Shown in pieces: positions 36,149-44,490 of a stretch of 64,000 bases of DNA (positions are counted from its first letter, which is position 1; every line of letters starts with the position of its first letter). Below the pieces are notes generated by a model. It did not search any database and was not told the origin of the DNA. It saw only the letters and a program-made list of their open reading frames with translations. Both the position numbers and the translations under genes were made by a program. Origin of the DNA: Bacteroidales bacterium (lineage in GTDB: Bacteria > Bacteroidota > Bacteroidia > Bacteroidales > Tenuifilaceae); contig RPRQ01000018.1 of assembly GCA_003818205.1 (NCBI GenBank), positions 1 to 64,000 on the forward strand, in the 5' to 3' direction.

Positions 36149-36364
36149 AACGCTTTGAGTTTTGCTAAAGTTATGAAATCTTGATGAACCAACAAGTAAA
36201 ACCGATGTGTTCTATTTTAATGATTTATTGAATAGTTCTGGCTATTAGAAAAGGTTTAACGTCAATAAAATGAATCAGAATTATAATTTGTTTCCCAATA
36301 TATTTCACTCATATTCATTCACTCAACGATTTACTCCCTTCGAATGAACAGACTAAGTACACCC

Positions 36365-36395
36365 TTTGGAAGCTAATTTTTTATATCTATCTTTG
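36365..36395 (+). promoter_or_regulatory. Promoter of purQ
   Basis: TTTG, 19 nt, TATCTTTG: a textbook Bacteroidota promoter 23 bp before the ATG. The best-matching promoter in the window. Confidence 0.75.
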
Positions 36396-36417
36396 CCCCG
36401 AAATTGAAATCGCTACT

Positions 36418-37116
36418 ATGAAATTTGGTGTTGTAATATTCCCAGGTTCAAACTGCGACCGCGATACGGTCTATGTTTTGAAGAATATCCTTGAGCAAGA
36501 AGTTGTTGAGCTATGGCATAAGGATACCGATATTCAGAATGTTGATGTTATTGTGTTGCCAGGGGGGTTTTCATATGGCGATTATCTTCGCTCAGGAGCA
36601 TTGGCGCGTTTCTCCCCGATTATGAAGGAGGTAGTTGAGTTTGCCAATAATGGGGGGTACGTTTTTGGAATATGCAATGGATTTCAAATTCTATGTGAAG
36701 CAGGGCTTTTACCAGGTGCTCTTCTGCATAACAATCACCGTAAATTTTCTTGTAAAAATGTTTTTCTAATTCCCGATAGCAAAACAGCTCCCCTAACGAA
36801 TAATCTACCACGCAATAGAGCGCTAAAAGTACCTATTGCCCATGGTGAAGGAAAGTATTATGCCGATCGCAAAACCATTGCCGATATGCGCCTGAACGGT
36901 CAAATCCTTTTCCGCTATAGCGACGAAAATGGTAGTGTTTCAGAGGCCGTTAATCCAAACGGATCGCTTGAAAATATTGCAGGTGTTTGCAACAAGAGCA
37001 TGAACGTATTCGGGATGATGCCTCACCCCGAGCGAGCATCCGATGATGAGCTTGGGAATACCGATGGTCGTTTAATACTCGAATCGCTTATTCGCTCAAT
37101 TCAAGAGAAAGCGTAA
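36418..37116 (+). CDS. purQ: Phosphoribosylformylglycinamidine synthase, glutaminase subunit
   Basis: 232 residues. PurQ supplies ammonia from glutamine to PurL in purine synthesis. N-terminus FGVVIFPGSNCDRD, nucleophile Cys86 in GICNGFQ, and the catalytic His/Glu in MMPHPER. Typical length for the small-subunit form, so a separate PurL must be encoded elsewhere. Convergent with the SDR gene 9 bp away. Confidence 0.96.
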   Translation: MKFGVVIFPGSNCDRDTVYVLKNILEQEVVELWHKDTDIQNVDVIVLPGGFSYGDYLRSGALARFSPIMKEVVEFANNGGYVFGICNGFQILCEAGLLPGALLHNNHRKFSCKNVFLIPDSKTAPLTNNLPRNRALKVPIAHGEGKYYADRKTIADMRLNGQILFRYSDENGSVSEAVNPNGSLENIAGVCNKSMNVFGMMPHPERASDDELGNTDGRLILESLIRSIQEKA

Positions 37117-37125
37117 GTAAAGGTT

Positions 37126-37842
37126 TTATAGCTGCCTTACATCGAGCAACACGTTCTGATGAACCTCGGGTTTATCGATTACTTCAAGAATTTTCTTTGC
37201 AACCAAATCAGGCGAAAAGAGCTGTCCCTTGGTTTTATACCCAATGAACTTCTCAAGATGAGGAAAATCTTGCGGTTTGGTTGTCCTTATCTGCTCCTGC
37301 ATATTGGTATCGACAATTCCAGGGGCTATTGAAAAAATTTTTAGGTTTTTGGAATCATACCCATTTTCAGCCTGCTGTACCTGCGAGAACATGTCGATAG
37401 CAGCTTTTGATGCGCAGTAGGTAGCCCACGATTCAATGGGTCTTCTTGCTGCACCCGAGCTGATATTAATAATTACCATTGAAACATCTTCCCCTTTGTA
37501 GGCTTGAATGAATTTATTGGAGAGAATTGCAGGACAAATGGTGTTCAGATTAAAAACGTTTACAATCGATTCGTTGCTCTGTTTCCCGATTGGCTTAACA
37601 TCGCCTATAATCCCTGCATTATTTATTAACACTACCTTATATGCACCCGGATGATTTTTGAGGGTGATGCTTAAAACCTCTTCGATATTGCTTAGATCGA
37701 TGGTAACATGTTTGTAATTGGGGTTTTCAATACTGCAAGTCCTCGAAAATCCATATACAATCGAATCCTCAATTTGCAGTGCCTGCTCAGCAATGGCTTT
37801 ACCAATTCCTGAACTTGATCCGGTAATGTAGAAGGCTATCAT
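37126..37842 (-). CDS. Short-chain dehydrogenase/reductase (sepiapterin reductase-like)
   Basis: 238 residues. Cofactor motif TGSSSGIGKAIA, the NNAG at 74-77, Ser128/129 and the YxxxK pair Tyr142-Lys146. Overall pattern is closest to sepiapterin/benzil reductase-type SDRs, but the substrate cannot be told. Stands alone. Confidence 0.9.
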   Translation of the reverse strand: MIAFYITGSSSGIGKAIAEQALQIEDSIVYGFSRTCSIENPNYKHVTIDLSNIEEVLSITLKNHPGAYKVVLINNAGIIGDVKPIGKQSNESIVNVFNLNTICPAILSNKFIQAYKGEDVSMVIINISSGAARRPIESWATYCASKAAIDMFSQVQQAENGYDSKNLKIFSIAPGIVDTNMQEQIRTTKPQDFPHLEKFIGYKTKGQLFSPDLVAKKILEVIDKPEVHQNVLLDVRQL

Positions 37843-37860
37843 TCTTATAAAATTTTATAT

Positions 37861-37902
37861 GTGTAAAATGGTTTTATTATTGTGTAAAATGGTTTTATTA
37901 TT
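37861..37902. repeat. Tandem repeat, two exact 21-bp units
   Basis: The unit GTGTAAAATGGTTTTATTAT + T occurs twice in a row just upstream of the SDR gene, in its probable promoter region. Confidence 0.9.
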
Positions 37903-37986
37903 TAGAACGATTCTCAGATGGAAGTCATTGCTTGTAATACAATGAAGTCAGCCTAAATCAGCGTTCTATATTATTATCGGTATAAA

Positions 37987-39075
37987 CTATATTTCCTTAT
38001 TCACAAACTTCGTTTTGATCCACTTAGGGAAAATTATTGCCCCAATAAGCAGGTAAGGATAATAGCTGATTATTCTCCAAAGCAGAGCCATTGCAATAAC
38101 AACAGATCCAAGCATTGCTGCATCAACAGGGATGAATTCACCAAGGTATCGGGTAAAAACGTACTCGGCAAACCCACTCCCTCCAGGGGTAGGGCTTATG
38201 AGCATAATTATCCACATGGCCAGCTGGCGGGCAAAGATTAGGAAATGGTCGCCAACAGAAAAGAACGCTAAAAGCAAAGCATTTACAACGCAATATCTTG
38301 AAGTCCACGATAAAAAAGTTGTTCCGAATGCTTTAAGCCAAAACCCAGGGGATTTCTTTCTGAATTCAATTGAACTGTGGATAATATCAGTACCTGCTCT
38401 GTTTGCACCCTGCTTCCATCGTCGTAAAAGGGGAAGTTTGAAAACCAGCATCAGCAGCCATTTTAGACCTCGTGGATTAACGAATAGCCCATAGGATAAC
38501 AGAACTACCCAAACAAATTTAACGATATACCCGATTAGGCAGAAGAGAAAAAGGTCTTCGGAAAAGTTTACTGCGCCACCAGTTGTTATACCCAAACCAA
38601 AAAGTGCTTGAGGAGATACAATCAATAGAACGATTGGAAAGAATAGGATAAAGTAAAGTTCGTCGAGAAACGAGGTTATCATCACCACGGCCGAACTTCG
38701 ACCTATGCTTAACCCCTCCTTGTTGATGTATAGCGTAGCAACCGCCGTTCCACCGATAGCCGAAGGGGTTATGGCAGAGGTGAATTCCCATAGCATAACC
38801 ACTCTGAATGATTGGCGGTAGGTTAACATTTTATCGGTAAGAACTCTAAGCCTAAGCATATACCCGAAGTCGCGCAAACCCATAAAGCAGAATGCAACGA
38901 TTAGCCAAAGAACCGACCATGTACTAAAAGTTATAACATCGAATGCCTTAGGATTAAACTCTCTATAAAAAAGATAACCAACAACGCCTAACCCAATGAT
39001 AATCGGGTAAAATGCACTTCTTAGTTTTATTTTGGCTAACGAGTTCTCGTTGATATTGTTTTTTATCTTGTGCAT
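37987..39075 (-). CDS. Lysylphosphatidylglycerol synthase-type membrane protein (UPF0104/YbhN family)
   Basis: 362 residues, about eight membrane segments. Family pattern: EFTSAITPSAIGGTAVATLYINKEGLS near residue 100 and SPTPGGSGFAEY near 295. Proteins of this family include the flippase part of MprF; stand-alone members have been linked to lipid transport. No synthase domain is fused here. Stands alone on the minus strand. Confidence 0.85.
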   Translation of the reverse strand: MHKIKNNINENSLAKIKLRSAFYPIIIGLGVVGYLFYREFNPKAFDVITFSTWSVLWLIVAFCFMGLRDFGYMLRLRVLTDKMLTYRQSFRVVMLWEFTSAITPSAIGGTAVATLYINKEGLSIGRSSAVVMITSFLDELYFILFFPIVLLIVSPQALFGLGITTGGAVNFSEDLFLFCLIGYIVKFVWVVLLSYGLFVNPRGLKWLLMLVFKLPLLRRWKQGANRAGTDIIHSSIEFRKKSPGFWLKAFGTTFLSWTSRYCVVNALLLAFFSVGDHFLIFARQLAMWIIMLISPTPGGSGFAEYVFTRYLGEFIPVDAAMLGSVVIAMALLWRIISYYPYLLIGAIIFPKWIKTKFVNKEI

Positions 39076-39489
39076 TTTACAATTCGTTGGGTAACAAAAA
39101 TAGGAATAAAATGTTACTGAATCGTTAAATACAGGTTAAACTAATGATTAATTGTAAGGTCAATTAGTGGGGTTTGATTTTTTAGTAACTATTTTTTGGA
39201 AAAATATATCAAAACGTGCTTATCTATCTGCCGAATGATTACAGGGTGATTGAAAGAATGGAGTATTTTATTTTTCGAGAGATATAGTTGCTCAAAAAAC
39301 TCTGTGCACTCCCTGCCAACAATGGGGAGGGTAGGAGGAAAACCAATGGGAATAGAGAAAAATAATAAGGGTTTGTTTTCTTAGGTTGACGGCTATGGCC
39401 TATCAGGAGGTAGGCGTATTTCCATGTTGAGAGGTTGCGTTTTTTTCAATACTTTTGTCGGCATTATTTTATGATTGATAACTACATTC
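39076..39489. other. 414-bp gap between flippase-like and EamA genes
   Basis: No gene found. The only signal is TTG, 20 nt, TACTTTTG (39427-39457), a reasonable promoter for the plus-strand EamA gene 33 bp on. Confidence 0.5.
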
Positions 39490-40392
39490 ATGCTTAAAGA
39501 TAAGATTGTAAAGGCTCATCTTTCCATACTCGGTGCAAATATTTTTTTTGGTATTAACTATGCTGTGGCTAAGGGGATTATGCCCAATTATTTAAAGCCC
39601 AATGGGTTTACCCTTTTGCGAATAATTACTGCGTTTACCCTTTTCTATCTGCTTTCGTTTTTTTTTAAAAAAGAGAAGATTCAACGTAAAGATTATCTCC
39701 GATTTATTGCTGCAGGGTTTCTGGGTGTTGCCTTTAATCAGTTCATATTTTTAAATGGGTTAAATTTTACATCGCCCATTGATTCGGCCATTATTGTAAC
39801 CATTAACCCAATCCTTGTTATGATTATTGCCTCATTGGCAATTGGAGAACGTATTACACTCATGAAAATTTTTGGGATGATTGTTGGTGCTTGCGGAGCC
39901 TTACTAATCATTCTTAACCGTGGCGTTATCAGCTTTAGCTCGGAGCATTTCCTTGGAAATTTGATGATATTCCTAAGTACCTTTGCATATGCTGGCTACC
40001 TTGTTGTTGCAAAACCTTTAATGCAGCGCTACGATCCCATAACGGTGATGAGAGGTGTTTTCTTTGTTGGGTTAGTATTTATTACGCCATTAGGTTTTAG
40101 CGATTTAGCTCAGAATAGCTGGTCGTCGATACCCGCATCGATTTGGGGATCAATTCTCTTTGTTTTGCTTGGATCAACTTTCATCGCTTATTTACTTATG
40201 AGTTGGGGGCTTCGTCAGGTAAGGGCAACAACAGTGAGTATCTACAACTACACTCAACCTGTAATTGCTTCAATAGTTGCTATTATTATTGGTCAGGATT
40301 TGCTCGATACGCCAAAAATTATTGCCACAGTAATGGTATTCATGGGTGTTTACTTTGTGAGCAGGCCAACTATTAAAGGGAAAGTTAATTAA
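39490..40392 (+). CDS. EamA/DMT-family transporter
   Basis: 300 residues, ten membrane segments in two EamA halves. ATG at 39490 (MLKDKIVKAH) chosen; the frame extends to a TTG at 39475. Members move metabolites or amino acids outward or inward; substrate unknown. The last codons and stop (GTT AAT TAA) coincide with the end of an inverted-repeat element copy, so the present C-terminus may have been set by that insertion. Confidence 0.9.
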   Translation: MLKDKIVKAHLSILGANIFFGINYAVAKGIMPNYLKPNGFTLLRIITAFTLFYLLSFFFKKEKIQRKDYLRFIAAGFLGVAFNQFIFLNGLNFTSPIDSAIIVTINPILVMIIASLAIGERITLMKIFGMIVGACGALLIILNRGVISFSSEHFLGNLMIFLSTFAYAGYLVVAKPLMQRYDPITVMRGVFFVGLVFITPLGFSDLAQNSWSSIPASIWGSILFVLLGSTFIAYLLMSWGLRQVRATTVSIYNYTQPVIASIVAIIIGQDLLDTPKIIATVMVFMGVYFVSRPTIKGKVN

Positions 40393-40475
40393 CGTCAGTT
40401 CGATGTAAGAACTAGCTTAACGGCTTGTTTATTATCATTATGGATTAATTGGAAGAAAGGAATGATGCCTGCCTT
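40387..40475. mobile_element. One-ended copy 3 of the inverted-repeat element
   Basis: Begins with the same terminal sequence as copy 1 (TTAACGTCAGTTCGATGTAA) and continues with GGAATGATGCCTGCC, the reverse complement of the inner part of copy 1 next to palindrome P1. No matching right end is found; TTAAGCGAACCCAATG at 40705 is only a weak candidate. The rest of 40476-40733 holds a hairpin (40517-40534, AGCGGTC/GACCGCT) but no gene. Confidence 0.5.
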
Positions 40476-40733
40476 GCCCTCGCTAAGCTTAGTTTCCTAA
40501 CCACGCTTGTTTAAATAGCGGTCTCCTGACCGCTCTAAAAAAACAACTTTTTTTTGCTTACGGTAAAGTAAAGCATTCTGCTAAAAATGCTGTATTTTGT
40601 GCGGTCAGGGGATCGCTGTTCAGTTACGACATAGTCAGCCTGCGCTCTAACGCATACGCACAACACTATGCTGAGCGGGGATATTTTCAAATAAGGTAGA
40701 GTCTTAAGCGAACCCAATGATTTATTCACACCC

Positions 40734-41393
40734 TCAGCCTAAAGAAGAAACCTCCTCCCTCATCCTGTCTCTTTCAATTGTAAAACCGCTATCTTGGATT
40801 TTGCAAACGTGGAATTCTTGATTGATTACTTGGAGGACCTGACTGTAAAGCGGTTCTATTTGAAATGTAATGTGAATGTTTTCGATATAGGACAGATCCA
40901 CTATGTCGTGATTATAAAATCTCATAGTGGATATATTTGGGTATTTGTGTGGATCTATTCGGATACTTTCCCATCTCATTGCAGATTTGTCATAATGTTT
41001 CGGGTCTCTTGAATCGCTCACCAATTTATCTTTTTTTGGTCTACTCTTTATCCTTTTTTTGGCAATTATCTCTGGCGTGGTTAGCTCAATTAACAGGGTT
41101 TCTCTTTTACAATTCCTTGCAAAGTTCAAAGCATTATATTTTATTAAGGAGGTTGAAAAAACATTTTCAAGAATTAAAACATTTCTGCAATTGAGCACTT
41201 TTTTAGCAGTAGCAAAGAACAGGTCTTCGATCAGTTGAGCTTTTTTCCGACTATACTTTTTGAGACCAATACCCCTAAGTATAGTTAAAATTTGGAGATG
41301 TTTAGAATCGTTGAGGTTTATTTCTAAGGCTTTACCTAATTTTGTTTTCCCAGAGCCAGGTAATCCCATTAGAATAATTAGATATTTATTCAT
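40734..41393 (-). CDS. P-loop kinase-like protein of unknown substrate
   Basis: 219 residues. Walker A GLPGSGKT at 10-17 in the adenylate-kinase/shikimate-kinase-like arrangement (IILMGLPGSGKTKLGKAL). A hydrophobic strand LILENVF near 93 and a lid-like KKRIKSRPKKDK follow. Second half is unfamiliar. It is notably AT-rich and lies between two regions of repeats, which hints at acquisition by transfer. Substrate may be a small molecule or polynucleotide. Confidence 0.65.
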   Translation of the reverse strand: MNKYLIILMGLPGSGKTKLGKALEINLNDSKHLQILTILRGIGLKKYSRKKAQLIEDLFFATAKKVLNCRNVLILENVFSTSLIKYNALNFARNCKRETLLIELTTPEIIAKKRIKSRPKKDKLVSDSRDPKHYDKSAMRWESIRIDPHKYPNISTMRFYNHDIVDLSYIENIHITFQIEPLYSQVLQVINQEFHVCKIQDSGFTIERDRMREEVSSLG

Positions 41394-41894
41394 AGAAGTT
41401 CTATTTCAGTGGAATTAGCTACAATGTTAATTCTGTAAACCTTGTCATAGATGAGAAATGTTTCTCATTATAGTAATAGAATAAGTTATTGTAAGTTACA
41501 AAATAATTTAATAAAAGAACCTGTTTTTTTGTTTTTACTCATCAAGCACACTCGTTTTGCTTAGGGTATGCCTGATTCCTACTATTTTTTCCATATCAAA
41601 TTCAATTAATTTCTATGACTTTAAGAAAATAATCCAACCATTGTTTGGCTTAGGCTCATGCTTATCAACATTACAAACTGCTGCTTCTAACAAAACAGTC
41701 GTTAATTCTGCATTTTACATTCAACAATCTACATTATGCATTAATTCAATGTAAAATGTAAAACGGAGAATAGAGAATGTAAATCGTAAGTTGTGGTACA
41801 GCCTGTTGGTAAATACTATTGCTAACAGTTAGCTTTAGAACATACCCTCCAGTTTTCTAAAGTTGCTTTTTTGGTTCTAACTTTGTACCCTAAA
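41394..41894. other. 500-bp gap with two inverted repeats
   Basis: No supported gene. ATGAGAAA-TG-TTTCTCAT (41451-41468) is an 18-bp palindrome 58 bp before the kinase start codon and may be an operator. CATTTTACATT (41711-41721) and AATGTAAAATG (41748-41758) form a second inverted repeat. TAACTTTG at 41878-41885 fits the -7 box for the thioesterase gene. Confidence 0.5.
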
Positions 41895-42329
41895 ATGAAG
41901 AATATGAAGATAAAAGAATATCCAACCCATCGGTTAGTAAAGAGCGAGGATTTAAACCATCATGGAACGCTATACGCTGGGCGTAGCGCGGAATGGTTTG
42001 TTGAATCGGGGTTTGTTTCAGCATCATCTTTGATAAATCCTCATGATATTATTTGCCTAAAGATACATGGAATGTACTTTAGCAGTCCCGTTAAACCAGG
42101 GGAGTGTATTTGCTATACTAGCAAGATTGTGCATACGGGCAAAAGCAGCCTGATCGCTTACGTTAAGGTTGCTCGTGTTAGCAAACCCGATTCAGTGATA
42201 GTGGATGGTTTTATTACTTTTGTTCATGTTGACGAGAACACAAAACCGCGAGCACATGGCATTAAAATGGAGACCGAAACGGAGGAGGATAAGACCCTTA
42301 GCAAGCGAGCTTCGGAGCTTGGAAAGTAG
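41895..42329 (+). CDS. Hotdog-fold acyl-CoA thioesterase
   Basis: 144 residues. Hotdog-fold pattern of the YciA/ACOT type: NHHGTLYAGRSAEWFVES near residue 21, PGECICYTSKIVHTGKSSLIAYVKV, and a short charged C-terminal tail. Releases fatty acids from acyl-CoA; chain-length preference unknown. The ATG at 41895 was chosen over an in-frame TTG 24 bp earlier that would overlap the promoter. Confidence 0.88.
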   Translation: MKNMKIKEYPTHRLVKSEDLNHHGTLYAGRSAEWFVESGFVSASSLINPHDIICLKIHGMYFSSPVKPGECICYTSKIVHTGKSSLIAYVKVARVSKPDSVIVDGFITFVHVDENTKPRAHGIKMETETEEDKTLSKRASELGK

Positions 42330-42342
42330 TTTGAGAAGTTTC

Positions 42343-42387
42343 AAAAAAGATAATCTGAGTCATGAAATGGCTCGGATTATCTTTTTT
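42343..42387 (+). terminator. Terminator of the thioesterase gene
   Basis: AAAAAAGATAATCTGAG / CTCGGATTATCTTTTTT, one mismatch, 14 bp past the stop codon. The inverted-repeat element copy 2 begins at its 3' edge. Confidence 0.85.
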
Positions 42388-42388
42388 C

Positions 42389-42604
42389 TAACGTGAGTTC
42401 GATTTAAGGAGGTAGCCAAATCCCTGTTATTTAATCGTTTTGCAAATAAATTTTGTTGGAATAATGGATTATTCGAATATTGGGGCTTTTCAAGCATTTT
42501 TCTTCCATTAATCCATCATTCCATCATTTCAAGGTTAAAAGAATAGTTACTTTATCATCGAATATTAGCATTATAGTACACTTCCTTATGTCGAACTGAC
42601 GTTA
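42389..42604. mobile_element. MITE-like inverted-repeat element, copy 2 (216 bp)
   Basis: Left end TAACGTGAGTTCGATTTAA (42389-42407), right end TTATGTCGAACTGACGTTA (42586-42604); the arms match at 16 of 19 positions. Ends and inner GGAATAATGGATTATT-type text resemble copy 1. The right end contains the stop codon of the adjacent minus-strand gene. No coding sequence and no transposase. Confidence 0.65.
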
Positions 42605-42982
42605 TTCTAGACCCTCTTTAACCGATTTCATCAGCTTTTTTAAGAAAAAGAAAACAACAGCCATTGAAAGCATCATTACCAATCCAAGAATCAGAGAGAT
42701 TATAATGATCTGCTCGTTCGATAGACCTACATCAATACATGCCAATCCGCTCCATCCAAAAACAGTAAAAAACCCGATGAGGTTTCTGAAGTTGAAAAGT
42801 TTAAAGGTTATGCCAGCCTCAGCGCTATAGACCTTAATGGTTTCAGTTTTTGAATCGGCATTAAAGAAAAGCAATGCCATTTGTATAACAAAGATAAGCG
42901 ATGCTGGGATTGTTATTAACCAATATACTTTCGTAAAGGCGTTAAGCCCTTCCCACCAAGCATTGGGGCTTAACAGCACCAT
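42602..42982 (-). CDS. Membrane protein resembling the N-terminal half of NfeD/OB-fold proteins, possibly truncated
   Basis: 126 residues: three membrane segments (about 18-40, 65-82, 93-113) around WSGLACIDVGLS. This pattern resembles the membrane half of Bacteroidota NfeD-like proteins that normally carry a C-terminal OB-fold domain of about 70-100 residues. Here the chain ends after KKLMKSVKEGLE, and its TAA lies inside the terminal repeat of element copy 2. The OB domain may thus have been cut off by the insertion. No remnant of it is seen beyond the element. The family assignment is from memory of its membrane pattern and is moderate. Confidence 0.6.
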   Translation of the reverse strand: MVLLSPNAWWEGLNAFTKVYWLITIPASLIFVIQMALLFFNADSKTETIKVYSAEAGITFKLFNFRNLIGFFTVFGWSGLACIDVGLSNEQIIIISLILGLVMMLSMAVVFFFLKKLMKSVKEGLE

Positions 42983-43206
42983 AGGGTTGAAGTTTGTTTT
43001 TGTAAAAGTAGGGATTTTTTCAAAAGGATAGCTTGAAAATTTACGATAAGTTTAAACTTAGCTTATTCCACCAAGCATTGCTGTTTTAAAAAAATACCTT
43101 TAGCGTTGGAATAACTCATGCAAAGAAATCAAAGTATTGAAATCTTTTACTATTTTGCACCAAATCATTTATTTTCAGATTACTATTAATTTGGAGGGGA
43201 TATATT

Positions 43207-43857
43207 ATGGTTAAAGTAATTGGCGACAGTAACTCAATCCTTAATCAGTTTATAGCAGAACTCCGCGATGTTAAGGTTCAGAACGATTCGATGCGGTTTC
43301 GTAGAAACCTCGAACGAATAGGGGAGATTTTTTCGTATGAGCTGAGCAAAGAGCTGCATTACGAGAGCCATCAGGTGCAAACCCCGCTTGGCGAAGCCGA
43401 AGTAAACCTTCCAACCGATCAATTGGTGTTGGCAACAATTCTTCGAGCAGGACTTCCACTACATCAGGGTATGCTGAACTTTTTCGATAAAGCGGAGAAC
43501 GCTTTTATCTCAGCATTCAGGAAGTACAGCAAGGATGGTAGCTTTCACATACAGTTCGAACACCTCTCATGCCCAAAAATAGATGGTAAAGTTTTAATTA
43601 TTGCCGATCCGATGATTGCTACAGGGGCATCGATGCTTCTATCCTATAAAGCGTTACTTGAGAAAGGAACACCAAAGCATACCCACATTGTGTCGGTTAT
43701 CGCATCGAAGGAGGGTGTTGATTATATGAAACGAAATTTACCCCAAAAGAGCGTTACCCTTTGGCTTGGCGCCGTTGACGATGAGCTGACCGTAAAATCG
43801 TTCATTGTACCCGGGTTGGGCGATGCGGGCGATTTGGCCTATGGGAGTAAGGTGTAA
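43207..43857 (+). CDS. upp: Uracil phosphoribosyltransferase
   Basis: 216 residues. UPRTase makes UMP from uracil and PRPP. PRPP loop IIADPMIATGASM and the C-terminal uracil-binding PGLGDAGDLAYG are intact; TILRAGLPLHQG is typical. Unusually for this genome the ATG is preceded by a strong Shine-Dalgarno-like GGAGGGG 8-14 bp upstream. Confidence 0.95.
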   Translation: MVKVIGDSNSILNQFIAELRDVKVQNDSMRFRRNLERIGEIFSYELSKELHYESHQVQTPLGEAEVNLPTDQLVLATILRAGLPLHQGMLNFFDKAENAFISAFRKYSKDGSFHIQFEHLSCPKIDGKVLIIADPMIATGASMLLSYKALLEKGTPKHTHIVSVIASKEGVDYMKRNLPQKSVTLWLGAVDDELTVKSFIVPGLGDAGDLAYGSKV

Positions 43858-43860
43858 ATG

Positions 43861-44364
43861 CTAATTTTCTACCTCAACGGGTTGATACTTCCATACTTTA
43901 GTGGTACTCTCGCAAACTGAGATCAGCTCACGAATGGTTACCGAGAAAAGGGGGTGAATAAAATCGGGTGCAACCTCGGCGAGTGGTGTAAGCACGAATA
44001 GCCTTTTATGCAAGAACCGATGAGGGATAACCAAACTTGGTGAGAGGATTACCTGCTGATCGTAGAACAGGATGTCGATATCAACGGTACGTGCCGAGTA
44101 TCCATGTCCATTCCTTTCTCTCCCTAGTACTCCTTCAATAAATGAAATTTCGAGCAGAATTGCAGCAGGGCTAAGCTGAGTATCAACAATTAGCACCTGA
44201 TTTAAGAAATTTTGTTCATGCTCAAAGCCCCAAGGCTCCGATTCATATAAAGAGGAAATCCTTAGAATATAACCGACTCGTTCCGAGATTAAGCTCTTCG
44301 TTCTTTCAATATAACGCTCTCTATCCCCAAGGTTTCCGCCAATCACAAAGTAAACTTTTGCCAT
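43861..44364 (-). CDS. folK: 2-amino-4-hydroxy-6-hydroxymethyldihydropteridine pyrophosphokinase
   Basis: 167 residues. HPPK moves pyrophosphate from ATP to the pterin in folate synthesis. Seen: GGNLGDRERYIE, SSLYESEPWGF, FLNQVLIVDT, and RTVDIDILFYD with the two metal-binding Asp, then VIPHRFLHKRLFVLTPL. Convergent with upp, 3 bp apart. Confidence 0.96.
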   Translation of the reverse strand: MAKVYFVIGGNLGDRERYIERTKSLISERVGYILRISSLYESEPWGFEHEQNFLNQVLIVDTQLSPAAILLEISFIEGVLGRERNGHGYSARTVDIDILFYDQQVILSPSLVIPHRFLHKRLFVLTPLAEVAPDFIHPLFSVTIRELISVCESTTKVWKYQPVEVEN

Positions 44365-44490
44365 TTCGAGGTTGTTTGAAAAAGGTGAACAAATTTATTT
44401 CAAAAAATTATCCAAACATAACGATTAAACGTTATTTTTATACTTTTTGTTTGTCAAATAGTTTTAACAAAATAAAAAAACTTATCAACC

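Noticed and set aside
37861-37902. Two direct repeats considered as the start of a CRISPR array
   Set aside because: Only two units, directly adjacent without spacers, and no cas genes.
40535-40729. Open frame of 64 codons in the gap after the EamA gene
   Set aside because: It spans palindromic and repeat sequence and resembles no protein.
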